Below, in pieces: positions 33,149-42,181 of a DNA stretch of 64,000 bases. The stretch comes from Gluconacetobacter asukensis (lineage in GTDB: Bacteria; Pseudomonadota; Alphaproteobacteria; Acetobacterales; Acetobacteraceae): the NCBI RefSeq assembly GCF_014174375.1, contig NZ_JABEQE010000007.1, positions 1 through 64,000 on the forward strand, given 5' to 3'. Numbering within the stretch: the stretch's first letter is position 1; each line of letters starts with the position of its first letter. Below the pieces are notes generated by a model, which did not search any database, was not told the DNA's origin, and was given only the letters and a program-made list of their open reading frames with translations. The position numbers and the translations under genes are program-made.

Positions 33149-33627
33149 CCGGCGTGACGGCGGACGAATTCCGCAAGGCCATGTCGCATTTCGCGACAGG
33201 TGTGGCCGTGGTCATGGCGGCGGGAGACGAGGGAGAACACGGGGCGACAATCAGCGCGCTCAGTTCAGTCTCGCTCGATCCTTTGACGCTGCTGGTCTGC
33301 CTGAATCGCAAAAGTGCGACCTGTCGCGCCATCGAAAAAAACGGGCGCTTCGGTCTGAGCATACTGCGACGGGACCAAGTGGATATCGCCCGGCATTTTG
33401 CCATGCCGGCCCATGCCAAGACAGTGCATGACCACGGTATCCGCCATGCCGACGGCACGTCCTTCGTCCGGGGTGCCCTGGTGCAGATCGGCCTTGAGGT
33501 CGTGGAGACCCTGTGGGGCGGAACGCACGAGGTCTTTATGGCGAGGCCGCTGCATATCGCCATGAATGTCCGGTCCGAGGTCGAGCCGCTTCTGTATTAC
33601 CGGGGGACGTTTGACCTGACGCCCTGA
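33145..33627 (+). CDS. iacG: Flavin reductase (RutF/HpaC family), probable IacG
   Basis: A 160-residue flavin reductase of the two-component monooxygenase type. FRKAMSHFATGVAVVMAAGD at the N-terminus, GATISALSSVSLDPLTLLVC LN and KSATCRAIEKNGRFGLSIL follow the family pattern. It supplies FADH2 or FMNH2 to the monooxygenase at 26763. Overlaps the aldolase gene by 4 bases. Confidence 0.85.
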   Translation: MTGVTADEFRKAMSHFATGVAVVMAAGDEGEHGATISALSSVSLDPLTLLVCLNRKSATCRAIEKNGRFGLSILRRDQVDIARHFAMPAHAKTVHDHGIRHADGTSFVRGALVQIGLEVVETLWGGTHEVFMARPLHIAMNVRSEVEPLLYYRGTFDLTP

Positions 33628-33655
33628 CGAAGCCAGCGGGAAGGAGAAACGACGC

Positions 33656-34903
33656 ATGCACGACGAGACAGAGCAGGAAATCGCCACGCGCCTTATCGGC
33701 CGTGTTGATCGGTACGAGTCCACCATTCGGGCCTTCGCTAGCTACGATCCCGCCCGGGCAAGGCAGGAGGCCGCGACGGCCGCGCAGGGGCCGCTGTCCG
33801 GCCTGTCCGTGGGCATCAAGGACATCATCGATACGGCGTATTATCCCACCGGGCACGGGTCGCCCATCTATGACGGGAACCATACGCGAAACGACGCGGC
33901 CTGCGTCACGCTTCTCCGGCAGGCCGGCGCATTGTGCGTCGGCAAGACGGTGACCACGGAATTTGCATTTTTTCGCGCGGGCGCCACCGTCAATCCGCAC
34001 GATCTGTCCCGGACGCCGGGCGGTTCCTCAAGCGGTTCCGCCGCCGCGGTTGCCGCCGGCATGATCGATATCGGGCTGGCATCGCAGACGGCGGCATCGC
34101 TGACCCGGCCGGCATCCTATTGCGGGATCGTCGGATTCAAACCATCCTACGGGCGCTATGCGGCGGCTGGCGTCAAGGGGCTTGCACCGTCGTTCGATAC
34201 GCTGGGAACATTGACGGCCGACGTGGCGACGGCCGTGCTGGCGGATGGCGTTCTGAAAGGTCCGTGTCCAGTCCGCATGACGCCGTCGGCCCGGGCGCCG
34301 GCGCGTATCGGCCTGTGCCGCACCCCTTGGTGGGACGAGGCGGAGGATTCCACGCGCCTGGCGCTACTGGATTCGGGCCGGCGTTTCGGTAGCCATGCCG
34401 ATGTGGAGGACGTCGACCTGTCGGCGTTCTCGGACGCGGCGGATCTTCATGTCACGATCATGAGTTATGAAGCCGCTCAGGCTCTGGCATGGGAATTCAC
34501 CGACAGGCGCGCCCTGATGAGCCAGCAGATCGTCGGCCTGTTGGAAGCCGGACGGGCGATCGGATACGAGACGTACCGCGCTGCCCTGACACGCGCCGCC
34601 GCCTTGCGCGAGCGGATCGACACTCTGTTCGATCGCTACGACGTGCTGCTTGCGCCCGCCGCGCCAGGGGTTGCGCCGAAACGGGAGCAGGGTACGGGCA
34701 GCCCAATTTTCAGCCGGCTGTGGACGCTGGTGCGGTTGCCGACCGTAACGTTACCTGGTCCGGTAGGGGACGGCGGCCTGCCGGTGGGCGTGCAACTGCT
34801 GGGTCGGATCGGAAGCGACGAGGATTTGCTGAATGTCGCCGCATGGGCGGAGGCTATCTTGCCCGCGCGGCCCGTTCCGGCTATCTGCCGACAGGGGGAG
34901 TAG
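33656..34903 (+). CDS. iacH: Amidase-signature hydrolase, probable IacH
   Basis: A 415-residue amidase-signature enzyme (GatA type). The Ser-cisSer-Lys triad can be placed at Lys55 (VGIKDIIDT), the serine-rich loop GGSSSGSAAAV near 122-132, and the nucleophile Ser148 (ASQTAASLTRPASY). IacH in known clusters is an amidase of this type with an incompletely defined role, likely hydrolysing an indole-derived amide or lactam, or releasing indole-acetate from amide conjugates. Lies 28 bases after the flavin reductase. Confidence 0.8.
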   Translation: MHDETEQEIATRLIGRVDRYESTIRAFASYDPARARQEAATAAQGPLSGLSVGIKDIIDTAYYPTGHGSPIYDGNHTRNDAACVTLLRQAGALCVGKTVTTEFAFFRAGATVNPHDLSRTPGGSSSGSAAAVAAGMIDIGLASQTAASLTRPASYCGIVGFKPSYGRYAAAGVKGLAPSFDTLGTLTADVATAVLADGVLKGPCPVRMTPSARAPARIGLCRTPWWDEAEDSTRLALLDSGRRFGSHADVEDVDLSAFSDAADLHVTIMSYEAAQALAWEFTDRRALMSQQIVGLLEAGRAIGYETYRAALTRAAALRERIDTLFDRYDVLLAPAAPGVAPKREQGTGSPIFSRLWTLVRLPTVTLPGPVGDGGLPVGVQLLGRIGSDEDLLNVAAWAEAILPARPVPAICRQGE

Positions 34904-35470
34904 ATGACAACTCCGACGTTGGAACACCGTCTGGACGCCCTGGCGGCGCGCGTGGCGCAACTGGAAGCCGAGGCGGAGATCCGCCGGATTCAGGCACGGT
35001 ATATGTTCCTGTGCGATACGCCATGCCCCGAATTCGGCATCATGGACGATGCGCAGCGCATCGATCGGATCATGGACCTCTACGCCGAAGATGCGATCTG
35101 GGAGGGCGTGGGCGATTATTATGACAACCAGTTCGGACGCTGTGTCGGCAAGGCGGCCATACGTACGCATTTTGAAAGTTTCTGGAATGAAAAACGCGAC
35201 CCGAATTTGCTTCTGAACGTCCATTATCTGACATCCGAGCAGATTCACGTCCACGGCGATACGGCGGATGGCCAATGGGTGCACTGCCAGCCATGGATTT
35301 TCAGTGACGGGACATCCCTGCTGCGGTCGAGCCGGCTGAACAATCTTTTCCGGCGCCAGGGCAATGTCTGGAAAATCACGTGCACCCGAACGGAAAATCT
35401 GTTTGTCGCGCCGCTGCCGGCTGGCTGGGCCGGCAGCTTTCCTGCGCGTTCCGTACTGATGAAGCCGTGA
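34904..35470 (+). CDS. NTF2/SnoaL-like protein, possible IacI
   Basis: A 188-residue protein with an N-terminal coiled-coil helix (LEHRLDALAARVAQLEAEAE) and a SnoaL-4-type cone (IMDLYAEDAIWEGVGDYYDN, VHYLTSEQIHVHGDTADGQW). It starts immediately after the amidase stop. Small NTF2-like proteins in indole and indole-acetate clusters act as cofactor-independent oxygenases or accessory proteins, so IacI is a candidate name, but I cannot verify this. Confidence 0.65.
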   Translation: MTTPTLEHRLDALAARVAQLEAEAEIRRIQARYMFLCDTPCPEFGIMDDAQRIDRIMDLYAEDAIWEGVGDYYDNQFGRCVGKAAIRTHFESFWNEKRDPNLLLNVHYLTSEQIHVHGDTADGQWVHCQPWIFSDGTSLLRSSRLNNLFRRQGNVWKITCTRTENLFVAPLPAGWAGSFPARSVLMKP

Positions 35471-35575
35471 GGATGTTCAGAAAATTTCCCATTCATGGTT
35501 TTTACCACTTCCTTCCCCTGCCCGAGCGCATGTGTTCGAGCAGGATCAGTTCTGCCATGGCAGGAAAGGACGAAC

Positions 35576-35971
35576 ATGACCGATATCGCTGATGCGGTGA
35601 CCAAGGAGATCGTGGAGCTGCATCGTCTGTTGCAGGCGTGGTTTTGCGGCGAGGGAACGAATGATCCCGAGGTCATCCTGGAACGGTTCGATCCCGGCTA
35701 CATGATGGTGGGTGCGGCCGGCCGCGTCGTGAGTTATGAGGATTTCCGGAAAATTCTTCCCGCGCTGCACGGTTCGCGCCCGACGCTGGTCATGCAGATC
35801 TCTGACGTTCGGGTCTGTCATGCATTCGAAGGGGGTGTCCTGGCCTTCTATCGGGAAGTCCAGACCACGGGGGAAAGCCGCAACGCACGCTGGTCCAGCG
35901 TCATGTTCCTGTTTTCAGAGGACGGTCAGGCGTTGCGCTGGCGGCATCTGCACGAAACGTTCGTGGCCTGA
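35576..35971 (+). CDS. Small NTF2-like (DUF4440-type) protein
   Basis: 131 residues from the ATG at 35576, preceded by ggaaagga; the ORF is open from 35495. Pattern: EIVELHRLLQAWFCGEGTND, FDPGYMMVGAAGRVVSYEDF, and ARWSSVMFLFSEDGQALRWR HLHETF. A one-domain cone-fold protein without cofactor motif. It is separated from the previous gene by 105 bases and is probably the last gene of the catabolic operon or its own unit. It could be the counterpart of the cofactorless oxygenase of indole pathways; speculative. Confidence 0.65.
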   Translation: MTDIADAVTKEIVELHRLLQAWFCGEGTNDPEVILERFDPGYMMVGAAGRVVSYEDFRKILPALHGSRPTLVMQISDVRVCHAFEGGVLAFYREVQTTGESRNARWSSVMFLFSEDGQALRWRHLHETFVA

Positions 35972-36186
35972 TATCTTATCGTCCTGTTTCCTCGCGCCGG
36001 CGGTGACGCTGGCCGGGGACGGGCGCGACGAAGGGCAGGGATCGTTCGTCTTCGTATCAGGTCATTGTTCAATAAAACTCAATTGTATCGGGGTAATTTT
36101 TCATCGGCTTGGCTGGCGTGGCAGTCTGAAAATTTGTTACGATATCCTTGCGAAATGCATCGAATCATGCCTAGCCTAGCGTAGTC

Positions 36187-37569
36187 TTGCGCAACGTGAA
36201 CGATGCGACGTCCGAAATATGCTTCGGCCCAAGGGCAGCCCAGATGCAGATAGTTGAACAATCACGTGAACTGGAATACGAATCGGCGGGTCTGTGGAAG
36301 GCCTGGTCAATCGTCCTTCTGTGCATGCTCGCCTATATCTTGTCCTTTATCGATCGACAGATTCTTGCGCTGCTTGTCGGTCCGATCCGGGCCGATCTCC
36401 ACATTTCCGATACGCAATTCGGCCTTTTGAACGGCCTCGCATTTTCGATTTTTTACGCCACCATGGGAATCCCTATTGCGGGCCTGTCCGATCGTTCATC
36501 CCGTCCACGGATCATCGTCTGCGGAATTGCGGTGTGGAGCGCCGCCACAATAGCGTGCGGCATGGCAAGATCATTCGGCCACCTCTTCCTGTCGCGCATC
36601 CTCGTCGGTGCCGGTGAAGCGGCGCTCTCGCCTGCCGCCTACTCTCTCATTGCGGATCTCTTTCCGCGCGACAGGATGGGGCGAGCTCTGGCCGTCTATT
36701 CACTCGGAACGCTGCTGGGAACCGGACTGGCCTTTCTCGTCGGCGGCGTCGTCATTGCGGCCATATCGTCGGCGGCCCGCTATTCTCTTGCCGGCCTGTC
36801 GTTCTCGCCTTGGCAGGTCACGATGCTTATCGTCGGCGCGCCCGGAATTATTCTTGCCATCGTCATTGGAACAGTCGTCAAGGATCCGCGGCGTACGCGT
36901 GCCCTGGATCCCTCTGTTCCTACGATCGCGAGCGTATTTCGTGAGCTGACCTCTCAGCCTGGTATCTACGTGCCTCTTTTGCTCGGCTTTTCGCTTGCGG
37001 CGATGGCGCTGTATGGTCTCCTGAGCTGGATCCCCGCGCATCTGATGCGTCGCTTCGACATGGGGCCCCGTCAGGTCGGATTGCTGCTCGGTCCGATCGC
37101 GATCATTGCAGGCGGCGGAGGCAATCTCGTCAGCGGGTGGCTGGTTGACGGTTTCGCCGGAAAGGGCCGGCACGATGCACCGTTTCTGGTGGGCATGATC
37201 GGCGCGGCCGGCGTGGCACTCCCGTCGCTCGCAATCGGCCTCGCACCCAGTCTGGGGATCGCGATCCCGCTTGTCGCGGCCGCACTGTTCTTCGCTGCGT
37301 TCCCGATGGCGCCATCAACCGTCGTCATGCAGGTCGCCGCACCGGCATCGATACGCTCGCGCGTATCGGCCATCTTTCTGTTTTGCAATTCCTTCATCGG
37401 CCTGGCCCTGAGTTCGGCGCTGATCGGCTTTACCAATGATCGCTTCTTCGGGGGCAATGACATCGGGTTGGCGATGGGCATCGTCGTCTCGATCGCCGCG
37501 GTTCTCGCAATCTTCGTTTTGCACATGGGACGGCGCCCATTCGGCGCCCGGCATCCCTTCCGGGCCTGA
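36187..37569 (+). CDS. MFS transporter (spinster-like)
   Basis: A 460-residue 12-helix transporter. SFIDRQILALLVGPIRADLH ISDTQFGLLNGLAFSIFYA is typical of the spinster-like MFS branch, and RILVGAGEAALSPAAYSLIA is motif C. It starts at TTG 36187; ATG 36244 would shorten it by 19 residues. It is followed 20 bases later by an opine-dehydrogenase-like gene, so it probably belongs to that second module rather than to the indole-type regulon. No MarR-type dyad was found upstream. Confidence 0.82.
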   Translation: MRNVNDATSEICFGPRAAQMQIVEQSRELEYESAGLWKAWSIVLLCMLAYILSFIDRQILALLVGPIRADLHISDTQFGLLNGLAFSIFYATMGIPIAGLSDRSSRPRIIVCGIAVWSAATIACGMARSFGHLFLSRILVGAGEAALSPAAYSLIADLFPRDRMGRALAVYSLGTLLGTGLAFLVGGVVIAAISSAARYSLAGLSFSPWQVTMLIVGAPGIILAIVIGTVVKDPRRTRALDPSVPTIASVFRELTSQPGIYVPLLLGFSLAAMALYGLLSWIPAHLMRRFDMGPRQVGLLLGPIAIIAGGGGNLVSGWLVDGFAGKGRHDAPFLVGMIGAAGVALPSLAIGLAPSLGIAIPLVAAALFFAAFPMAPSTVVMQVAAPASIRSRVSAIFLFCNSFIGLALSSALIGFTNDRFFGGNDIGLAMGIVVSIAAVLAIFVLHMGRRPFGARHPFRA

Positions 37570-37589
37570 TTCCAAGGAGATCATCAAGG

Positions 37590-38672
37590 ATGCGTACAGC
37601 AGTATTGGGCGGTGGGCATGGTTGCTACGCCGCGGCGGCGGAGCTGTCCGAAAAGGGGCATGAAGTCTGGCTCTGGCGCCGGGACGCCAATGCTTTCGCG
37701 CCGGTGACCGAGAGTCGCGCGATCAAGGTGAAGGATCGCCACGGCGTGCGCACCGTCGCGATCGCTCACCCGACGACCGACCTTGCCGAGGCGGTGACCA
37801 ATGCAGAGCTGATCGTCATTCCCCTGCCGGCGATCGCGCAAGAGGGGCTGGCCGGACAGGTCGCGCCGCTCCTCCGCGATGGCCAGGTCATCTTCCTGCC
37901 GCCCGGTACGCTCGGCAGTATCGTCTTCGCCCAGGCCATGGCGAAGGCGGGCAATCATGCCGATGTCGCGATCGCCGAGACCGGCACGCTGCCTTACCTC
38001 GTCCGCAAGCATGGACCGACTTCGATCGTTGTCAGTGGCTACGCGACCCGGTTGCCGACGGGTATCTATCCGTCGCGCCTAGCGGGCCATGCCTTGCCGA
38101 TTCTCCAGCGGGCCTATCCCTCGATCGAACCGATCGAGGATGCGCTGTCCGGAGCGTTGATGAATGCCGGCCCGGTCATCCATCCGCCGCTCATCCTGCT
38201 CAATGCCGGTCCGCTCGAACATTTCGAGAGCTGGGATATCCACAATGAGGGCACCCAGCCGGCAATCCGCCGTGTCACGACCGCGCTCGACCGGGAGCGG
38301 ATGGACGTTCGTGAGGCGCTGGGCTATGGCGCACCGCATTTCCCGCTCGCCGACCATTATGACGAGAGCGGCGACGAGTGGATGTATGGCCGCCGGGCGC
38401 ATGGCGAACTGACCGACAGCGGTGACTGGCGGGAAAAGATCGACCTCCAGACGCATCGCTACATGCGCGAGGATACGGCGCTGGGTCTCGCGCTGCTCGT
38501 GTCAATCGGCCGTTGGGCCGGTTGCCCGACGCCGGTCGCCTCGGGGCTGCTCGCGGTCGCGAGCGCGGTGACGGGGGAGGATCTCTATGCCGGTGGCCGC
38601 ACGCTCGAAGCTCTCGGGCTTGCCGAGCTCGACCGCGCCGGCATGGATAAGGTCATGACCGATGGCCTCTGA
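37590..38672 (+). CDS. NAD/NADP octopine/opine dehydrogenase family protein
   Basis: A 360-residue protein. N-terminal Rossmann (RTAVLGGGHGCYAAAAELSE) and the octopine-dehydrogenase C-domain with MNAGPVIHPPLILLNAGPLE. Opine dehydrogenases reductively condense an amino acid with a 2-oxo acid or do the reverse. Ribosome binding site aaggag at 37575. Overlaps the next gene by 11 bases. The substrate may be an N-carboxyalkyl amino acid; not determinable here. Confidence 0.8.
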   Translation: MRTAVLGGGHGCYAAAAELSEKGHEVWLWRRDANAFAPVTESRAIKVKDRHGVRTVAIAHPTTDLAEAVTNAELIVIPLPAIAQEGLAGQVAPLLRDGQVIFLPPGTLGSIVFAQAMAKAGNHADVAIAETGTLPYLVRKHGPTSIVVSGYATRLPTGIYPSRLAGHALPILQRAYPSIEPIEDALSGALMNAGPVIHPPLILLNAGPLEHFESWDIHNEGTQPAIRRVTTALDRERMDVREALGYGAPHFPLADHYDESGDEWMYGRRAHGELTDSGDWREKIDLQTHRYMREDTALGLALLVSIGRWAGCPTPVASGLLAVASAVTGEDLYAGGRTLEALGLAELDRAGMDKVMTDGL

Positions 38673-39666
38673 GCATCGGGTCGCGGTTCTCGGGGCCGGC
38701 CGCATGGGGCGGGGCATCGCGCTCTCCCTCTCGTACGCGGGACATCCGGTGGTGGTGGTCGATCTCAAGCCGCGCGAGGCCGCGGCCCCGCGCGGGCTGG
38801 AGGCCGAGATGCGGGCGGAGATTGAACGGGATCTCACCTTTCTTTCGGACGTCGGCGTACTCGAGGATGGCGGGGTCGAGGCAGTACAGGCCTCGATTCG
38901 TTTCGCCGACGCGGCTGGGGCCGCCGACGCGGTGGCTGACGCGACGATCGTGTTCGAGTGTGTGCCGGAAACGATCGAGGCCAAGCGGCCCTGTTACGAA
39001 TGGGTAAGCCGCCATGCGTCGGCGGATTGCATCGTCGCTTCGACCACCTCGACCATCGATGCACAGACGCTGGCGGCGCTGGTCACGAGGCCGGAGCGGT
39101 TCCTCAATGCGCATTGGCTCAATCCCGCGCATCTGATCCCGCTGGTCGAACTCAGCCCTTCGGTTGCGACATCGTCCGATACGATTCATCGGATGAAGCA
39201 GTTCTTGTCCGCTTGCGGCAAGGTGCCGATCGTGTGTGCCTCCTCGCCTGGCTATATCGTGCCGCGTATCCAGGCGCTCGCGATGAACGAGGCGGCGCGG
39301 CTGGTCGAGGAAGGCGTCGCGAGCGCGGAAGATGTCGACATGGCCGTCCGTGTCGGCTTCGGTCTGCGCTTCGCGGTGCTCGGTCTCCTCGAGTTCATCG
39401 ATTGGGGAGGCTGCGACATCCTGTATCATGCCAGTTTCTTTCTGTCCGCCAAGGTGGATGCAGCGCGCTTCGCCGCGCCGAAGCTGATTTCCGATCACAT
39501 GGAACAGGGCCGACGCGGCCTGCGCGACGGCGCGGGATTCTATGAGTACGAAGGTGTCGATCTCGGCGAATATCGTCGGAAGCGGATGCATGACTTCATT
39601 CACCTGCTGCAGGCGCGGCAATTGATGCCGGTGCGGGGTGGCAATACCCGCCCGGACCATCAATGA
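38662..39666 (+). CDS. 3-hydroxyacyl-CoA dehydrogenase family protein
   Basis: A 334-residue protein with N-terminal NAD domain (RVAVLGAGRMGRGIALSLSY), SPSVATSSDT and the catalytic region NAHWLNPAHLIPLVEL. The conserved SSPGYIVPRIQALAMNEAAR and the C-terminal domain (EQGRRGLRDGAGFYEYEGVD) complete a short-form 3-hydroxyacyl-CoA (or carnitine-type) dehydrogenase. The catalytic His is plausibly that in NAHWLNP. Coupled to the opine-dehydrogenase gene by overlap. Pathway unknown. Confidence 0.85.
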   Translation: MASEHRVAVLGAGRMGRGIALSLSYAGHPVVVVDLKPREAAAPRGLEAEMRAEIERDLTFLSDVGVLEDGGVEAVQASIRFADAAGAADAVADATIVFECVPETIEAKRPCYEWVSRHASADCIVASTTSTIDAQTLAALVTRPERFLNAHWLNPAHLIPLVELSPSVATSSDTIHRMKQFLSACGKVPIVCASSPGYIVPRIQALAMNEAARLVEEGVASAEDVDMAVRVGFGLRFAVLGLLEFIDWGGCDILYHASFFLSAKVDAARFAAPKLISDHMEQGRRGLRDGAGFYEYEGVDLGEYRRKRMHDFIHLLQARQLMPVRGGNTRPDHQ

Positions 39667-39834
39667 GACAGCTTCGACAATGTCCATGCCTGGGACGTGA
39701 CAGCCCATGATTTTATGGCGCGACGGCGCCGGCACTCTTCGCAGTGCCTGCCGAACCGTAGACGGAGAGAATATCGCGTCCGACAGAACCGCGCCGCGGA
39801 CGCTTTGCCCTATATGTCGGGAAAGAGGCGCAGC

Positions 39835-41175
39835 ATGCATTTCCGCTCATTTCTGTCGTGCCGACATGCACGAGCTGGGTCCGGCGCCCATCGATCCGAT
39901 GCCGACGTCTCGAAGAGTTCCGCTTCCGGAGGCGCGGCACGGTTACGTGTCGTCCCTGTCTTTCTGGGGCTGGTCGCCGCTGTTCTGCCGGGAACCCATG
40001 TCGCCATCGGCGCGAGCAGGCCCGATCCGGCGCGCACCCTCAGCATCGTGCTGACGGGGCAGTCGCTGATCCGCTCGGATATCCGCGTGACGTCGCCTTC
40101 CACAGGTCCGGCGATAGAACCGATGTTGAAGGCTGACGCGGTCTTTACGAACTTCGAGACCACGGTGGGCGAGGGCGGCGAAACGGGCAAAGGGTTCAAC
40201 GCGCCCTCATTTTCAGCCCCTCCCCAGGCAGTCGACGCCCTCCGGTCGCTGGGGTTCAATCTCATATCTCTGGCAAACAATCATTCGTGGGATCTGCGGA
40301 CGCGCGGAATCGAGAACACGCTTCGGAAGATGACGTCAGTCGAAATAGTCCATGCGGGAGTCGGCGAAAATCTGCACGATGCGGAAGCACCAGCCTATCT
40401 GACGACGCCGCATGGCACCGTTGGACTCGTCGCGATGGCGTCGGGCTTGATTGCTCGGGGCGCGGCGGCCGCACCAGGCCGCGCCGGGGTCAACGAACTG
40501 CGCGTGGAAGGCAATGGCAGTCCTGATATGGGCGATCAGCAACGCATCCTGAACCGTATCCGCGAAGCTGCGAAACATGCCGATATCGTCGTCGCGTATC
40601 ATCATAATCATATATTCCCTTCGTCGGCTGACTTTCTGATGATGATGAACGAGCAACTGCCGGAACGGCTTGTCCCGCCCGAATGGGTTAAACGTTGGGC
40701 GCACAGAGAGGTCGATGCCGGTGCGAACGTCGTGGTCATGCATGGTGCTCCGCTTCTCCACGGGGTCGAAATCTATAATGGCTCCGTCATCCTGTACGAT
40801 CTCGGGAATTTCATTTTCCAACTTCCTGCGACCCCGCCACGCTTCGAGGAGACGATGTGTTGGGAAAGCGTTATTGCCTCGGTCGAATTCAAAGGCAGGA
40901 CGCTTCACTCCGTCACGTTTCGCCCTATTGATGTCAATAAGGGGCGGGACGATGGCGACCGTTATCTGGCCATGCGCGGCATGCCCGCACCGGCGGCTGG
41001 TACTCATGCACGCTATATTCTTGAACGTCTGGCCCGCCTCTCGGAACCCTTCGGAACGGTGATGCGGATCGACGGTGCCTCCGCTACGATAAGGTTGGGG
41101 GCACGTTACGATTCAACAGGGTCCGGCACGCTGTCGGCTTGGGGAGCGCGGGCCGACCACCACGATCAGCGGTAA
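39835..41175 (+). CDS. CapA-family (poly-gamma-glutamate capsule type) metallophosphoesterase-like protein
   Basis: 446 residues from ATG 39835 (aaagagg just upstream). N-terminal hydrophobic segment VVPVFLGLVAAVLPGTHVAI suggests export or membrane anchoring. CapA motifs: VLTGQSLIRSDI, FTNFETTVGEGG, LISLANNHSWDLRTRGIENT, VVAYHHNHIFPS and VILYDLGNFIFQ. CapA proteins are calcineurin-like enzymes linked to capsule or peptide-polymer metabolism. Its place at the end of an opine-DH/hydroxyacyl-CoA-DH group is unusual and gives no clear role. Confidence 0.8.
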   Translation: MHFRSFLSCRHARAGSGAHRSDADVSKSSASGGAARLRVVPVFLGLVAAVLPGTHVAIGASRPDPARTLSIVLTGQSLIRSDIRVTSPSTGPAIEPMLKADAVFTNFETTVGEGGETGKGFNAPSFSAPPQAVDALRSLGFNLISLANNHSWDLRTRGIENTLRKMTSVEIVHAGVGENLHDAEAPAYLTTPHGTVGLVAMASGLIARGAAAAPGRAGVNELRVEGNGSPDMGDQQRILNRIREAAKHADIVVAYHHNHIFPSSADFLMMMNEQLPERLVPPEWVKRWAHREVDAGANVVVMHGAPLLHGVEIYNGSVILYDLGNFIFQLPATPPRFEETMCWESVIASVEFKGRTLHSVTFRPIDVNKGRDDGDRYLAMRGMPAPAAGTHARYILERLARLSEPFGTVMRIDGASATIRLGARYDSTGSGTLSAWGARADHHDQR

Positions 41176-41212
41176 GGGCTTCGCCCGTTCCTCCTCCATG
41201 GTCTCGTCAACG

Positions 41213-42181
41213 TCATACTCGAATGGACGCGTCACCCTCGCATATACCTGCCGAAAGACCGCGTGCCTGTTGAGTCGGTTCCAGGATCCGGACGAGATTG
41301 GCGAGAGTCCTGGTTACGGGAACATCTATATTGACCTTGCCCGCCATCTCGACGATCGCACCGTTGATGGCTTCGATCTCGGTCGGACGACCGGCGTCAC
41401 GATCCTGGAGCATGGATGGCCGATGATCTCCCTGGGCGGAGAGGGCGTGGTCGACACGTTCCAGAACCGTGGACAGGCGTGCATTGATGCCGAGCGCGTT
41501 GGCGACACTGACGACCTCGCGCGCGACCGCGTCGAAAATCCAGCGCCCGGATGCATTGTCGAGGAATCCGACAGGCTTCCCCGCGATGGTGGCGGTGGCG
41601 TTGAGGGCTGCATTGAACGCCGCCTTTTCCCATATTGACGGGCGCGGATCGTCCTGCGGTTCCACCGTAAAGCGTGCGTGTCTCAATAGTTCCGTCGCGG
41701 TAGCGACGGCCCGTCGCGACGATGCGTCAACGCCGCCAATCCAGATCGTCCCCCTGCCGTGTGTTTCGATGATACCGGCGACAAGGTCGGCGGACACGTC
41801 CGTCACGGCCAGCAGCGGGGTCGTGTCGCCAGACAGGCTCATCAGAGTCGTTTCATGTCTCAAGCCATTGGAAAAGCTGATGGCGGTCGAATCATCCGCC
41901 GCGAGATGTTTGACGCTCCGTATCGCGGCGGGCAGGGCGGTTGCCTTGGTCGTGAACAGAAAGATATTGATCGGCCCGTCAATGTTTCGAGCCGATGCCG
42001 CCTTGGGGCGAGCATGTCGCTCGATGCCGTTTTCGCGCCAACGAATTCCATGCCGCTCAATTTCCGAGAGCCTGGCGAGGTCGATGTCGATCGTCACCAC
42101 CTCTCGGCCGCTAGCGGCGATGCGCCCCGCGAAAAGGGATCCCAGCGCACCCGCGCCAATGACAGCAATTCGTTCGTGCAT
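41213..42181 (-). CDS. Ketopantoate-reductase-family (PanE-like) protein
   Basis: A 322-residue protein starting MHERIAVIGAGALGSLFAGR at 42181. PanE-type signatures: VDHALSAQGDHRPSMLQDRD and the lysine in SIWEKAAFNAALNATATIAG. The start site at 42181 is chosen over an in-frame ATG at 42262 because the Rossmann motif should begin at once. Convergent with the CapA gene. A second member of the same family lies in the dioxygenase operon (31398), which is more distantly related. Confidence 0.82.
   Translation of the reverse strand: MHERIAVIGAGALGSLFAGRIAASGREVVTIDIDLARLSEIERHGIRWRENGIERHARPKAASARNIDGPINIFLFTTKATALPAAIRSVKHLAADDSTAISFSNGLRHETTLMSLSGDTTPLLAVTDVSADLVAGIIETHGRGTIWIGGVDASSRRAVATATELLRHARFTVEPQDDPRPSIWEKAAFNAALNATATIAGKPVGFLDNASGRWIFDAVAREVVSVANALGINARLSTVLERVDHALSAQGDHRPSMLQDRDAGRPTEIEAINGAIVEMAGKVNIDVPVTRTLANLVRILEPTQQARGLSAGICEGDASIRV

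Noticed and set aside
36001-36060. Complex inverted repeats after the last NTF2-like gene
   Set aside because: Several GC-rich stems can be drawn but none has a T-run or a dominant structure, so no terminator is called.
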